From Enterococcus_E cecorum_B (GTDB lineage Bacteria; Bacillota; Bacilli; Lactobacillales; Enterococcaceae), in contig CAMMST010000001.1 in the NCBI GenBank assembly GCA_946499615.1, positions 41,850 through 105,849 on the forward strand: DNA of 64,000 bases, in the 5' to 3' direction. The notes under the pieces were generated by a model. The model did no database searches. It saw nothing but the letters and a program-made list of their open reading frames with translations, and was not told the origin of the DNA. Shown here in pieces: positions 9,694 to 18,633 of this stretch; the first letter of the stretch is position 1; each line of letters begins with the position of its first letter. The translations under genes and the position numbers were made by a program.

Positions 9694-10863
9694 TTACATC
9701 TTCTTTTTCAAAATTATACTCACTAAAAGAAAAATAAGGAACATTCCCATTGCAATCAAGCTAAAACTTTGGAATACAACAAAAAGCGCAGTGACATCGG
9801 GTGAAAATACTCCCACCGCCAAAACAAAGGCCCCCGAAATGCTCCGACTTAAAACTTCATCCCAGACCATGTAATTTTGAATCTCTTCATCAGGTAAACT
9901 TTGTTGTACATAAACATTTTGCACAAGACCAGCACTCGTTTGTCCTACCGCAAGCAAAATGTAACTAAATAAAACCTGAAAATAGCTTTTAGCAAACGAA
10001 AACAGAATCAAATACAAAATATAAATAAACATTCCTATTAAGAATACATTTTTAGGCGATTTAAACTCTTTTTTAAAACTCAACAACACACTCGTCACCA
10101 AAAAACAACCAGCTAAAAAAGAGAGCGAAAAAGAATATTGCTGCTCGCTCAGCCCTATTCCTTGGATAAGATACCTCACTTCATACGTATCAAAAAGTAC
10201 CCCTATTGAACTTAGCAAACCTATCACCATCATCATCAAAAAAGCAGTCGGATGTCTCATAATACTCATAAATTGATAATTATGTCTGACTTTCTCTGCT
10301 TGTTTAGTCTTTTTGTCCTCATTCATTTGGATATGAATAAATAACAAGCCTATCGAACCAATTAATACTAGCAAAGAATATAAGACAAATAGATAATGCT
10401 GATGATGCGTGAGATTAACCCCAACAATCATCGGCGCTAAAAAATAAGAGAGTGAACCAATACTTGTATACACCGAATTAAAACGAATCAAATTATTACT
10501 AGCAATTAAATGGGGAACCATCGCATATAACTTACTAGAAAACAACGTATGACATATCTCCAAAAGAAAAACAAGCAAAAACAGTACAGGTGATTCAAAG
10601 TAGAAGCTAAGTAAAATCAAAAGAATCGTTTTCATCGCTTCAATGGAAAATAGCACCATTCGACTATTGCTTTGTGGCAAATAATTTTTGACTTTAGCTG
10701 CGACTAGGCTAGCTAGTAGCTTCACTGCCCAAAAATACATCACAAAACGCACAGAAATTCTCGATAAATAAATGTTAATCAATATCGTATAACCATATTC
10801 AGCAATCAGCGAAATAAAACGATTCGCATAAATAATATTAGCATTTTTATTTTTTATCTTCAC
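9694..10863 (-). CDS. MFS-type membrane transporter
   Basis: A strongly hydrophobic protein of about 389 residues, with roughly twelve predicted transmembrane segments. It has the general look of a major facilitator protein of the macrolide-efflux/enterobactin-exporter type, but no substrate motif is readable. The first in-frame ATG (10878) has no ribosome binding site. GAGGAG (10871-10876) lies seven bases before GTG at 10863, so I take GTG as the start. It follows a collapsed MFS-like gene on the same strand (10912-11245), so the pair may be old tandem paralogs. Substrate unknown. Confidence 0.7.
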   Translation of the reverse strand: MKIKNKNANIIYANRFISLIAEYGYTILINIYLSRISVRFVMYFWAVKLLASLVAAKVKNYLPQSNSRMVLFSIEAMKTILLILLSFYFESPVLFLLVFLLEICHTLFSSKLYAMVPHLIASNNLIRFNSVYTSIGSLSYFLAPMIVGVNLTHHQHYLFVLYSLLVLIGSIGLLFIHIQMNEDKKTKQAEKVRHNYQFMSIMRHPTAFLMMMVIGLLSSIGVLFDTYEVRYLIQGIGLSEQQYSFSLSFLAGCFLVTSVLLSFKKEFKSPKNVFLIGMFIYILYLILFSFAKSYFQVLFSYILLAVGQTSAGLVQNVYVQQSLPDEEIQNYMVWDEVLSRSISGAFVLAVGVFSPDVTALFVVFQSFSLIAMGMFLIFLLVSIILKKKM

Positions 10864-10911
10864 ATAGACTCTCCTCATAAACTGTTCGTATGAATATTAA
10901 ACATAAAACTT

Positions 10912-11245
10912 CTATCTCTCTTTATACTTCTGATAATATGCTAAAAAAATAATTGTTCCAACACAGCAAATCATACTCGCAAAATTAGAAATAGTAAATC
11001 GTGAAGTACAACGGCACAAAAATACGAAAATAGACAACGGTTTTATTTTTGGGAATCTGATTGGTAATCATAAAGGACAGAGCACCTGATATTGCCATTG
11101 CTGAATATGATAATGAATAGTTATCCAAAGATTGATGTTCTTGCGCAAATAGTACAAAAGCATATTTGGAAACACCCATCAACAAATAGAATACAAACAA
11201 AAACAAGAAAATATGCTTATGTTTTAACAATTTTTTATATTTCAC
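10912..11245 (-). pseudogene. MFS transporter remnant with internal deletion and frameshift
   Basis: The frame opens at GTG 11245 (AAGGAG seven bases upstream) and codes for 86 residues covering the first transmembrane segments of an MFS-type protein. It stops at 10985. Directly overlapping in another frame is the sequence FTISNFASMICCVGTIIF and a short basic tail ending at TAG 10912. That looks like the last transmembrane helix and C-terminus of the same kind of protein. The middle, about 250 residues, is missing. I infer one internal deletion that joined both ends out of frame. Confidence 0.65.
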
Positions 11246-11372
11246 TCAATAACTCCTTTATTTCGGTTGAATATTTACCTTTTATCCCTTAGACGAGTAT
11301 ATATGATTTGTTAGCAAATAACTCAGCCGTTACAAAATCTTCTCCCTTCATAAAATAACAAATATGAAATTT

Positions 11373-11591
11373 TCACCAACTGTATTTTCTGAAGATACAG
11401 CTAATAATGCTACTATCTAACCTTAAAAGAATATTTACTATACCCGCTATTACATCATTTATTTTTCCTAAAAATATTGGTTGTAGCGAAACTAAACCAG
11501 TAGTAAAAATCATGCAAATTACCAAAAATACAATACTATTGAGAGACAAAGAACTTACAAGTAATATTCTGCTCATTATATTCTTACTCAT
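11373..11591 (-). pseudogene. Truncated ABC exporter, N-terminal fragment
   Basis: A 72-residue frame starting at ATG 11591, one base after the stop codon of the upstream permease gene. It contains a hydrophobic segment followed by LQPIFLGKINDVI, which resembles the TM2 region of type I ABC exporters (usual pattern P..LG..ID). The usual protein is 550-700 residues with an ATPase domain, none of which is present. The sequence downstream to 11246 holds no continuation. Most likely the remains of an exporter gene that belonged to this ABC cluster. Confidence 0.45.
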
Positions 11592-11592
11592 C

Positions 11593-12348
11593 TTAAACAC
11601 TAACCTTTTTAAATAGACTCTGGCTGACAAAAACAGCTAGTACTATTAACAAAATAATTTCTATACTTTGTTCAAACATAACTATCTGTAAACGACTATC
11701 TGAGAAAAATTGCGAACCATAAAAGACAGTACCTGGAATAAAATCTCTAATTACCGTTATACCTGAACATAATGAAATTAAAATCGAGATTACTAACGAT
11801 ATCATAACAGATATACTGACAGAAAACTTTATCGATAGAACAAAAGTCAATAGACAAAGTATCATTTGTAACAATAATGTAAAAAGGCTTAATAATATTT
11901 CTACATAATCATTTTGAAATGTACCTAAACCATTTCCAAAACGAGTATTATTAATAAATAGCATATATGACAATATACTTACTAACTGAAAGACAAGGAA
12001 ATACGCCAAGTTAAGCAATACAATAGTTAACATTCTTGCATAGACTATTTTTTTCCTGTTGGCCACTCTTGTCACCTCATATACCAAACTTCCATTTTTC
12101 AACTCACGTCCCAACGAGCATGATAGATATGTCATAACTAAAATCGGCAAATAAAATCCGTAAACAAATTGCCACATACTTTGTGGATAGGTCAACAAGC
12201 TAAATGCAGAGTCAGCAATTTTCATTGATTTTAGATTCAAAGATACCATGAACGCAAAGACAAATGGAATTAATGATAAAGCCCCAATCGCTAAGACACT
12301 TCTATTTTTCCATAATTTATATAATTCTGCATAAATTAGATTAATCAT
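11593..12348 (-). CDS. ABC-2 type permease
   Basis: A 251-residue integral membrane protein with about six hydrophobic segments and the N-terminus MINLIYAELYKLWKNRS. This start pattern is typical of ABC-2 permeases of the BcrB, NisE/NisG or LanEG kind, which protect producers or resist peptide antibiotics. Its ATG follows the stop of the ATPase gene by one base, and the ribosome binding site AAAGGAG lies inside the end of that gene, so the two are translationally coupled. Substrate unknown; bacitracin or lantibiotic resistance is a guess from family. Confidence 0.8.
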   Translation of the reverse strand: MINLIYAELYKLWKNRSVLAIGALSLIPFVFAFMVSLNLKSMKIADSAFSLLTYPQSMWQFVYGFYLPILVMTYLSCSLGRELKNGSLVYEVTRVANRKKIVYARMLTIVLLNLAYFLVFQLVSILSYMLFINNTRFGNGLGTFQNDYVEILLSLFTLLLQMILCLLTFVLSIKFSVSISVMISLVISILISLCSGITVIRDFIPGTVFYGSQFFSDSRLQIVMFEQSIEIILLIVLAVFVSQSLFKKVSV

Positions 12349-12349
12349 T

Positions 12350-13219
12350 TTATTCTCCTTTATCTAAAAACAATTGATTCACAATGTTAATTTGTTGAAA
12401 TTTAACATTCAATTCTTGATTATAAGCAGCTTTTAAAACAACATTCAACACACCTTGACTTATGACATATATATTCTTCCCCTCAACTCTAATATTATCA
12501 GAATCACTGAGTTCTAATTCAGATAAAAATTTTTGCACATCTGCAGCATCAAGTCCTAATGATACTTTATAAGCAGTTTGTTTACCTAGTACTTCTTTTT
12601 GAATAACTCCTGAATCTAAAATCATATATCGATCAATTATATCTTCAATTTCTGATAGCTGATGAGAGGATAATAAGATCGCCACTCCTGAATTTGCAAT
12701 CTCTCTTAGGTAATGTTTAAATTCTTGTATTGTTTTAATATCTAAGCCTAATAAAGGCTCATCTAAAATTAATAACTTACGAGGCCTTATCATTGCCATT
12801 GCCAAACGTAACCTTTGTTTCATGCCATAAGAGTATGATTTAATCGGTTTGTTATCTGCATTTAGCAATACTCGAGCTAACATGTCCTCTATTTGCTGTT
12901 TACTATACCGTTCTCCTTCATATATCCCCATTAACTCCAAACTCTGATAAGCACTCAGATATTCAAAAAGCTCAGTATCTAACAAATAACCTATTTGTTT
13001 CATCATCATTTGGTTATGTTGAAAATTTTTGACACCATTAAAGATAATTTCGCCTGAATCTATATTGTGTAAACCCAAAATCGCCCTAATTAACGTGGTT
13101 TTTCCTGCACCATTTTCACCTACAAAACCAACAATTTCTCCAGATTCTACAGACAAAGAAACATCCTTTAAAACAACATCATCCCCATAACTTTTCTTAA
13201 CAGACTTGACTTCGAGCAT
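12350..13219 (-). CDS. ABC transporter ATP-binding protein
   Basis: A 289-residue ATPase of the BcrA/LanF type. Walker A is GENGAGKTT near residue 37, the signature is degenerate (SYGMKQRLRLAMA), and Walker B is LLILDEPLLGLD. The C-terminal ~80 residues form the extra domain usual in this group. ATG at 13219 is chosen because GGAGGG sits seven bases upstream. A longer frame from 13267 adds 16 residues that do not fit the family. It pairs with the permease at 11593-12348 to export or expel an unknown amphiphile or peptide. Confidence 0.88.
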   Translation of the reverse strand: MLEVKSVKKSYGDDVVLKDVSLSVESGEIVGFVGENGAGKTTLIRAILGLHNIDSGEIIFNGVKNFQHNQMMMKQIGYLLDTELFEYLSAYQSLELMGIYEGERYSKQQIEDMLARVLLNADNKPIKSYSYGMKQRLRLAMAMIRPRKLLILDEPLLGLDIKTIQEFKHYLREIANSGVAILLSSHQLSEIEDIIDRYMILDSGVIQKEVLGKQTAYKVSLGLDAADVQKFLSELELSDSDNIRVEGKNIYVISQGVLNVVLKAAYNQELNVKFQQINIVNQLFLDKGE

Positions 13220-14242
13220 CCTGCACCCTCCACTATAGATATTAAATAAAAAATAAAATTCGAACATTCATAACAAATACATCTTTGTTTGTCCGAACAC
13301 CCGAATTTTATTACTTTTTTGCACCACTAAAAATTTTTCTTACCAATTTGAACATCAAAAATCCAAATCATTAAAGAAATAGATTTAGTAATTTTACTAT
13401 TTATTTTTTCCCCATCTAATTCACTTTCCGGTAACTTGATTTTAGTAATTTGTCACCAGACATATTAAGTAGTTTTATGAACATAGCATAGCCTTTTCTC
13501 ATCTAATCTTCAATAGTCTATCCCCTGAACAACATCAAATATGCGATAAACGACATAATAAAATTCCATATAAGATTTTTCATATAACAAAAATATATCC
13601 ATTTAGTTTGCATTATGTACCCTGAGTTTTATTACAATTATTTAATTATAAACTAGCTCTAACGCTTGGTAAATAGACTTTTATAGTCGTTTCTTACTTT
13701 ATTCCATTTTAGCACTTTTCTCTGAATTAACCACTCTGAAAAAAATATATATTTTTGCGATAATATTTTCCTAGCTACTTGGAATCCGAAAATATCCATT
13801 ACTAAATCTGTTCAATCAAATGCAGGCGTTTAATTTAAACCTTCAAGATATTTATTACTTCAAATAGTTATACAGGCTCTTAAAAAACGTTCGAACCAAA
13901 ACTATTGAATTTATACTGTTTTGCGTTCAAAGGTTCTGAAAAATAGACCTGATAATGAGTACTCTGCGTCAACGGTCTCAAAAATAACTCGCTGAAAAAT
14001 CATAACTTTTGAACGCTATTTAGTATTAGTTTAGTATAGAAGCGAGTTCATTAGCATATGCTTCGATTTTGAAAAGAAAACAGTAATTATTTAGTGACAC
14101 TTTACGCTATTCATTGGAGAAGTTTTGATTCAAATACAAAACTACTAGAGTGACTCCTTTGAATGATATTACCATTTAAATCCTCGAATAGTATCAAAAC
14201 GTCAAAACAGCTTATACGAATACCATCAAAGTTGATACTATT
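13220..14242. other. About 1 kb without a convincing gene; eroded sequence
   Basis: This AT-rich stretch has stop codons in all frames and no family I recognise. It contains a segment (13507-13566) similar to 18448-18507, each encoding on the minus strand a short hydrophobic tail (FIMSFIAYLMLFRG then stop). It also has a far-spaced inverted repeat (GCGTTCAAA at 13924, TTTGAACGC at 14008). A 28-codon frame at 13416-13502 has no good ribosome binding site. I read the region as gene remains plus the upstream region of the ABC pair. Confidence 0.5.
14187..14242 (-). terminator. Possible weak terminator or processing hairpin after the DUF4097-like gene
   Basis: A perfect 11-bp inverted repeat (AATAGTATCAA / TTGATACTATT) with a loop of about 34 bases begins right after the stop codon at 14243. 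There is no clear T-run, so termination is uncertain. Confidence 0.35.
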
Positions 14243-14791
14243 TTATTTATATCTGATATCCCCATTCTTTAATACAAATTTGATTTCACCCAAGTCACTA
14301 TTTTTCAAATATAAGTCACCATTTTCCAATTCGATGCGACCTGTTTTAATTTGTGTATTCTCCACTCGAATATCTCCATTTCCTGAGTGAGCAACAATTA
14401 CTTTAGATAATACATTTTTCAAACTAATATCGCTGTTTTCCGTTTGAATCTCAACTTTTTCTAGCCATTTTTCAGGAATTTCAAGAATTACTTTACTATT
14501 GAAGCTGAAAGAGAAAAGATGCGACCACCAATGCCTAGTATCTTTTACAGAAAAAATTTTCAACTGATGATCTACTTCAGCAACTTTAACCTTATTTTGA
14601 CACCTTAATAAATTCACATGATAATATTCATCGCTTGATTTTTTTATTTCTATATCTTCGTCATCTAAATTTAATTTTATTTCAGAAAATACAGTCGTAA
14701 AGTCTTTTTCTTGAGCAAAAGCTACTGTTGTCAATTTGCCAAAAAAGAAAAAGCCCATAACAACCACAACTACCAACCATACTTTTTTCAT
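14243..14791 (-). CDS. DUF4097-like exported beta-strand repeat protein
   Basis: A 182-residue protein with an N-terminal signal peptide or anchor (about residues 5-26, ending AFA before QEKD). After it come short beta-rich repeats of the form NGDI/SGNGDI/ENGDL, typical of the DUF4097 putative-adhesin fold. The last third carries HSGNGDIRVENTQI and ELENGDLYLKNSDL. DUF4097 genes often follow stress-responsive ABC or regulatory genes, and this one ends the ABC operon, 39 bases after the second permease. Likely acts outside the membrane; exact role unknown. Confidence 0.7.
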   Translation of the reverse strand: MKKVWLVVVVVMGFFFFGKLTTVAFAQEKDFTTVFSEIKLNLDDEDIEIKKSSDEYYHVNLLRCQNKVKVAEVDHQLKIFSVKDTRHWWSHLFSFSFNSKVILEIPEKWLEKVEIQTENSDISLKNVLSKVIVAHSGNGDIRVENTQIKTGRIELENGDLYLKNSDLGEIKFVLKNGDIRYK

Positions 14792-14830
14792 ATCCTCAAG
14801 TCCTCCCTAACCAATAAATTATTCTATCTA

Positions 14831-15952
14831 CTAATTTACTTTATTCAAGCTACGATAAGAAAAATAGTATAAAACAATAATAGAAACTATAAATAAAACG
14901 TACAAGCAATTATTTACAAATAAATTCTGATTTATCTGATAATTATTAATCATTGTTAAAACCCAATTTTGTGGAAAAATATGACCTATTTTTTGCATAA
15001 ACACTGGCATAATCGTTGATGGCCATAAACAACCAGCTAACATTGAAGTAGGAAGTAAGATAATATTCGTAATTTGCTCGTTTGAAAGTAAACTATCTGC
15101 ATGTACACCTATAAAAATTCCTAGACAAACAACAAACGAAGAGTAACACAATAATACCAAACATAACCACGAAAACTCCATTGAGAAATGAATACCAAGA
15201 ACAGACAATAGCATCAACATCATCACGACTTGTATCAAACATACAAATAAACCTATTAGGAAATAGCTAATTAAATATCCTCCTATTCCATTACTAGCAA
15301 TTTTTATTCTGCTAATTATATTACTCTCTTTATCTCTTATAATATTCGTAGAAATAAAACTCATTCCGCTCAAAATAATTATCAACAAGAAACCTAAACT
15401 TTGATTAGAAATTATTTTTTTATTTTTTATATCGATTAATTCCTTTCGCTGAACCGTCAATTTTTTCTCATTTTTCAATTGAATTAGTTTTGTCAAATGC
15501 TGCATATTTTCATTGGAAATAGCTGCCAAATAATCAATATTTTGTAATGACACAAGCAACTGTTCCTCAACCCAATTCTCTATCTCGCTTTCTTTGGATG
15601 AAACTAGCAAAATCGGTTGTATCTCTCTGCGCTTAACCAATGAAGCCATAAATGATTTTGGAATGATAATTTGTATTTCTGCTCTTCCTTCCTTAACCTG
15701 TTTTCTCCCCTCTTTTTGACTCGCTTGCTCTATTAGCTTAAATTTATCATTTTCCTCCAATTTATGAATTATCTGATTAGAAATTTCAGAATGATCGAGG
15801 TCCGTAACAATTATTGAAGTTTGAACGCTTGAAACACTATTGAATAGCACAGCTAACATGACAGCTAATACAGGGATAACAAACAACATAATATACGTGC
15901 TTTTATATCTAATTAATTTTTTCAACAGCACTCCTATTACTTGTAAACTCAT
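14831..15952 (-). CDS. ABC-2 type permease (LnrN-like)
   Basis: A 373-residue permease with one N-terminal transmembrane segment, a large extracellular domain (about residues 40-180) and five or six C-terminal segments: the ABC2_membrane_3 layout. It overlaps the preceding permease gene by an ATGA quadruplet, so the two are translationally coupled. Two such permeases with one ATPase match the LnrLMN (linearmycin resistance) type of exporter. That parallel is from family architecture; the substrate here is unknown. Confidence 0.8.
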   Translation of the reverse strand: MSLQVIGVLLKKLIRYKSTYIMLFVIPVLAVMLAVLFNSVSSVQTSIIVTDLDHSEISNQIIHKLEENDKFKLIEQASQKEGRKQVKEGRAEIQIIIPKSFMASLVKRREIQPILLVSSKESEIENWVEEQLLVSLQNIDYLAAISNENMQHLTKLIQLKNEKKLTVQRKELIDIKNKKIISNQSLGFLLIIILSGMSFISTNIIRDKESNIISRIKIASNGIGGYLISYFLIGLFVCLIQVVMMLMLLSVLGIHFSMEFSWLCLVLLCYSSFVVCLGIFIGVHADSLLSNEQITNIILLPTSMLAGCLWPSTIMPVFMQKIGHIFPQNWVLTMINNYQINQNLFVNNCLYVLFIVSIIVLYYFSYRSLNKVN

Positions 15953-17076
15953 ACTATCCCTCTTTTCTTAATCATAATTGTTGAAATAACTAAGCATAAG
16001 GCACATAATGTCACATTCAAGAACAATACTTGATATACTTGTGAATTTGGAACATCAAAAATCAATTGAAACATCGCCTTGTTCATCCAATGAATAGGAG
16101 AAAACATTGATAACTTATCAAGTAAAGATGATTGAAAAACAGAAAGAGGAATATAACTGCCTCCTAAAAATGCAGCTATAGGAATCACAACTGTCAAAAC
16201 AGATGAAATCATTCGTTGATTGCGAACCCAAACACATAATAATAAAGCCAACGAAACAATAAACATCGAAAACGTTAGGCTTAATCCCAATATCCACCAC
16301 TGATTCACGCCCCAATTCGCCTTTAAAACACCAATTGCAAATAGATATAGTAGTACTGATTGTAAGAGCAATAAACTAAAATAACTCACAAACTTATAGA
16401 AAATCATACATTTTTTACCCAGCGGAGTTATCAGTTGACGCTGAAGAATATGATTTTGTTTATCATAAAAATACAAAGAAATACAAGTAGTTAATCCATA
16501 TAAACCCATTAGCGTAAACATCGCAACCGAGTAGTAATCTGCCGATGTAGGACTATTTTTCAAATTAAGAGAGTGCTTTTGAATAAACTTTCCTTTATGA
16601 CTCTGGGCTAAATTGACTGACTGAGATGGCTTATTCTCCATCATCACTTGATATGTTGTTAAACTATCCTTATAGCTATCTATTAAAAACTGTACTAAAT
16701 CTCCCTGTTGGGCATGCAGTTGATTGGTGTAAAGCGTTATTTTCTCTTTACTATTCAATACTATCAGTGCATCTATCTCCCCTTGCTGTACTTTTTTCTT
16801 GCTACTATCTATATTACTTATTTTTTTGTAATGAATAGGTAACTCTTTAGAAATAGATTTTAAAAAATTAGTAAATGGTTGCACTTGTGCTGACTGTGTA
16901 TTCGCTACATGATATTCTATGTTCATTTGTGGAATATTCTCAATTGTGCTAAAACTCCCACTGAATGCCCAAGTTAAAATAGTCATCATAATCATTGGAA
17001 ACACCATAAACATAAACAGCTCTTTACGTCCACGAAATAGCTTTAACCATTCAATCCTAATAATATTTATCAACAT
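15949..17076 (-). CDS. ABC-2 type permease (LnrM-like)
   Basis: A 375-residue permease with the same layout as its downstream partner: N-terminal segment after MLINIIRIEWLKLFRGRKE, a large outer loop, and a C-terminal bundle of about five segments. It starts eight bases after the ATPase stop codon. It presumably forms a heterodimer with the product of 14831-15952, energised by the ATPase at 17085-18011. Substrate unknown; possible cargoes are a membrane-active compound or the 19-residue peptide encoded near 20777. Confidence 0.8.
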   Translation of the reverse strand: MLINIIRIEWLKLFRGRKELFMFMVFPMIMMTILTWAFSGSFSTIENIPQMNIEYHVANTQSAQVQPFTNFLKSISKELPIHYKKISNIDSSKKKVQQGEIDALIVLNSKEKITLYTNQLHAQQGDLVQFLIDSYKDSLTTYQVMMENKPSQSVNLAQSHKGKFIQKHSLNLKNSPTSADYYSVAMFTLMGLYGLTTCISLYFYDKQNHILQRQLITPLGKKCMIFYKFVSYFSLLLLQSVLLYLFAIGVLKANWGVNQWWILGLSLTFSMFIVSLALLLCVWVRNQRMISSVLTVVIPIAAFLGGSYIPLSVFQSSLLDKLSMFSPIHWMNKAMFQLIFDVPNSQVYQVLFLNVTLCALCLVISTIMIKKRGIV

Positions 17077-17084
17077 CTCTTCAC

Positions 17085-18011
17085 CTACTCATCTCTCAAG
17101 GCTTTTCCGGTCAAATACAAGAAGATTACTTCAAGATTTACATATTCTCTGCTAATCTCTAAAATTACTACTTCCTCTTTAGCAAGCAAACGAAGCATTT
17201 CATTTAACTGCTTTTCCTTAACAGAAATACCCACTTTACCATCTACAATAGAATACTCCTTTTCTCGTAGCCACTCTATTTGATATATGATTTCGCTATC
17301 TTGTAGCCAAATGGTCATAGGTTCATCTAAGGTTTCTCTATATTTTTGGATAATTCGATCAACCGCACCCTTTTCAATCACTTTGCCCTGATCCATAACA
17401 TATACATAATCACAAACTTTTTCTATTTCCTCCATATAATGTGAAATGTACAAAATAGATGTTCCTTGTTTTTTTAATTGCTCAATAGTTTCTAAAATCA
17501 TATTTCTTGATTGAGGATCAATACCCACAGTTGGTTCATCTAAAATAATTAGTTGCGGTTGATGCACCAATGCACAAGCAATATTCAATCTTCGCTGCAT
17601 TCCACCAGAAAAATGCTTGGGGAATTTTTTAGCTTTTTCCAATAATCCTACTTTTTGTAAGCTATCATTAACGCGTTCAATTAATTGTTTGCCCTTTAAA
17701 CCGTATAACATTCCAAATAATTTTACATTTTCAAAGGCTGTCAAATCTGGATATACAGCAATTTCCTGTGGCACATAGCCAATTTTATCGCTAATTGATT
17801 GAATTTGGCTGATATCTTCTTGAAAAAGGCTAATCTGTCCTTCATCTGCTTTTACCAAATTTAGCAATATACTGACAAAGGTAGATTTTCCAGCTCCATT
17901 AGGTCCTAACAATCCGTAACATTTTCCCGAATACATTTCAAAATTAACATCATCCAAAACCAGTTGCCTATCATACGATTTGCGGACTTTTTTCGTTTCT
18001 ACAACCAACAT
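17085..18011 (-). CDS. ABC transporter ATP-binding protein (LnrL-like)
   Basis: A 308-residue ATPase. Walker A is GPNGAGKST near residue 36, the signature FSGGMQRRLNIA near residue 137, and Walker B LIILDEPTVGID. A C-terminal regulatory domain of about 90 residues follows, as in DrrA/LnrL proteins. AAGGAGG lies nine bases before the ATG, inside the end of the preceding small gene, whose stop codon touches this start. Central gene of a five-gene operon transcribed away from the two-component system. Confidence 0.9.
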   Translation of the reverse strand: MLVVETKKVRKSYDRQLVLDDVNFEMYSGKCYGLLGPNGAGKSTFVSILLNLVKADEGQISLFQEDISQIQSISDKIGYVPQEIAVYPDLTAFENVKLFGMLYGLKGKQLIERVNDSLQKVGLLEKAKKFPKHFSGGMQRRLNIACALVHQPQLIILDEPTVGIDPQSRNMILETIEQLKKQGTSILYISHYMEEIEKVCDYVYVMDQGKVIEKGAVDRIIQKYRETLDEPMTIWLQDSEIIYQIEWLREKEYSIVDGKVGISVKEKQLNEMLRLLAKEEVVILEISREYVNLEVIFLYLTGKALRDE

Positions 18012-18320
18012 CTAAAAATCCTCCTTAACATTTTCTACTTCACTAAGTTGCAATTTATTCACAATAAAATTTAATACTATAGGGAAACAGACTGCTAATA
18101 ATACGCCAACTATGTGAATCATTAACAAACTGATTAAATTCATAAAAAAAATATCTATCCAACAATAAATATTGTACTTTCCAAAAGTAACAACAACCTG
18201 AAATAAGCTAAATAATATTAAGTAAACAACTAACTGATACACCAAATTAGTTTGAAATAATAAAAACACTATCAACCCATACACTACACTATCTACAACA
18301 GTATAGTGTACTATTTTCAT
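18012..18320 (-). CDS. Small multi-pass membrane protein, first gene of the ABC operon
   Basis: A 102-residue protein, nearly all hydrophobic, with about three to four transmembrane segments and a charged tail (EVENVKEDF). I do not recognise the family. Small membrane proteins of this kind (for example DUF3021-like) often accompany LytTR regulators and ABC exporters. The ATG at 18320 has AAAGG eight bases upstream. The frame stays open upstream to about 18438 with plausible membrane sequence but only a rare ATT start, so the protein may be longer or 5'-truncated. The stop codon abuts the ATPase start. Confidence 0.6.
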   Translation of the reverse strand: MKIVHYTVVDSVVYGLIVFLLFQTNLVYQLVVYLILFSLFQVVVTFGKYNIYCWIDIFFMNLISLLMIHIVGVLLAVCFPIVLNFIVNKLQLSEVENVKEDF

Positions 18321-18447
18321 TGAAATGCCTTTATCTAAAAATGAGCGTTCAAAAAAAAGTTCACAAAATAAGATACGTAAAGTACATAGTGTTGCAAATG
18401 CAAATATTTCAATTACACATTCAATAATATAATTCCTTCACATTTCG

Positions 18448-18507
18448 CTTTCAATAATCTATAACCTGAACAGCACCAAATATGCGGTAAACAACATAAT
18501 AAATTCG
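18448..18507. repeat. Diverged copy of the 13507-13566 segment
   Basis: The two segments share long runs such as CCTGAACA, AAATATGCG and ACATAATAAA in the same order. On the minus strand each encodes a similar hydrophobic C-terminus (FIMLFTAYLVLFRL here, FIMSFIAYLMLFRG at the other), each followed by a stop. They look like the last codons of two copies of one lost membrane-protein gene. Confidence 0.6.
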
Positions 18508-18572
18508 ACTACGATTTTTCCAAATAACAGTCTAATTCATGTCCAAAGCATTAAAACCAAATTAAATTATCA

Positions 18573-18601
18573 TTGTGCAATCTAATTACCAGCATTATAA
18601 T
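18573..18601 (+). promoter_or_regulatory. Promoter of the two-component operon
   Basis: TATAAT (18596-18601) is preceded at 17 bases by TTGTGC (18573-18578). Transcription would start near 18608, about 26 bases before the response regulator start. The whole gap 18321-18633 also carries the divergent ABC promoter, probably TTGCAA-16-TATCTT on the minus strand (not strong). Confidence 0.65.
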
Positions 18602-18633
18602 AAAGATGTACAGCTATTATCGAGGTGATTCAA

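Noticed and set aside
11313..11373. 20-codon frame (MKGEDFVTAELF...) downstream of the exporter stub
   Set aside because: Has a ribosome-site-like GGGAG only inside itself and no recognisable relation; probably chance or debris.
13416..13502. 28-codon frame on the minus strand as a possible peptide pheromone gene
   Set aside because: No convincing ribosome binding site, no double-glycine or AgrD-like motif, and the sequence lies in an eroded stretch.
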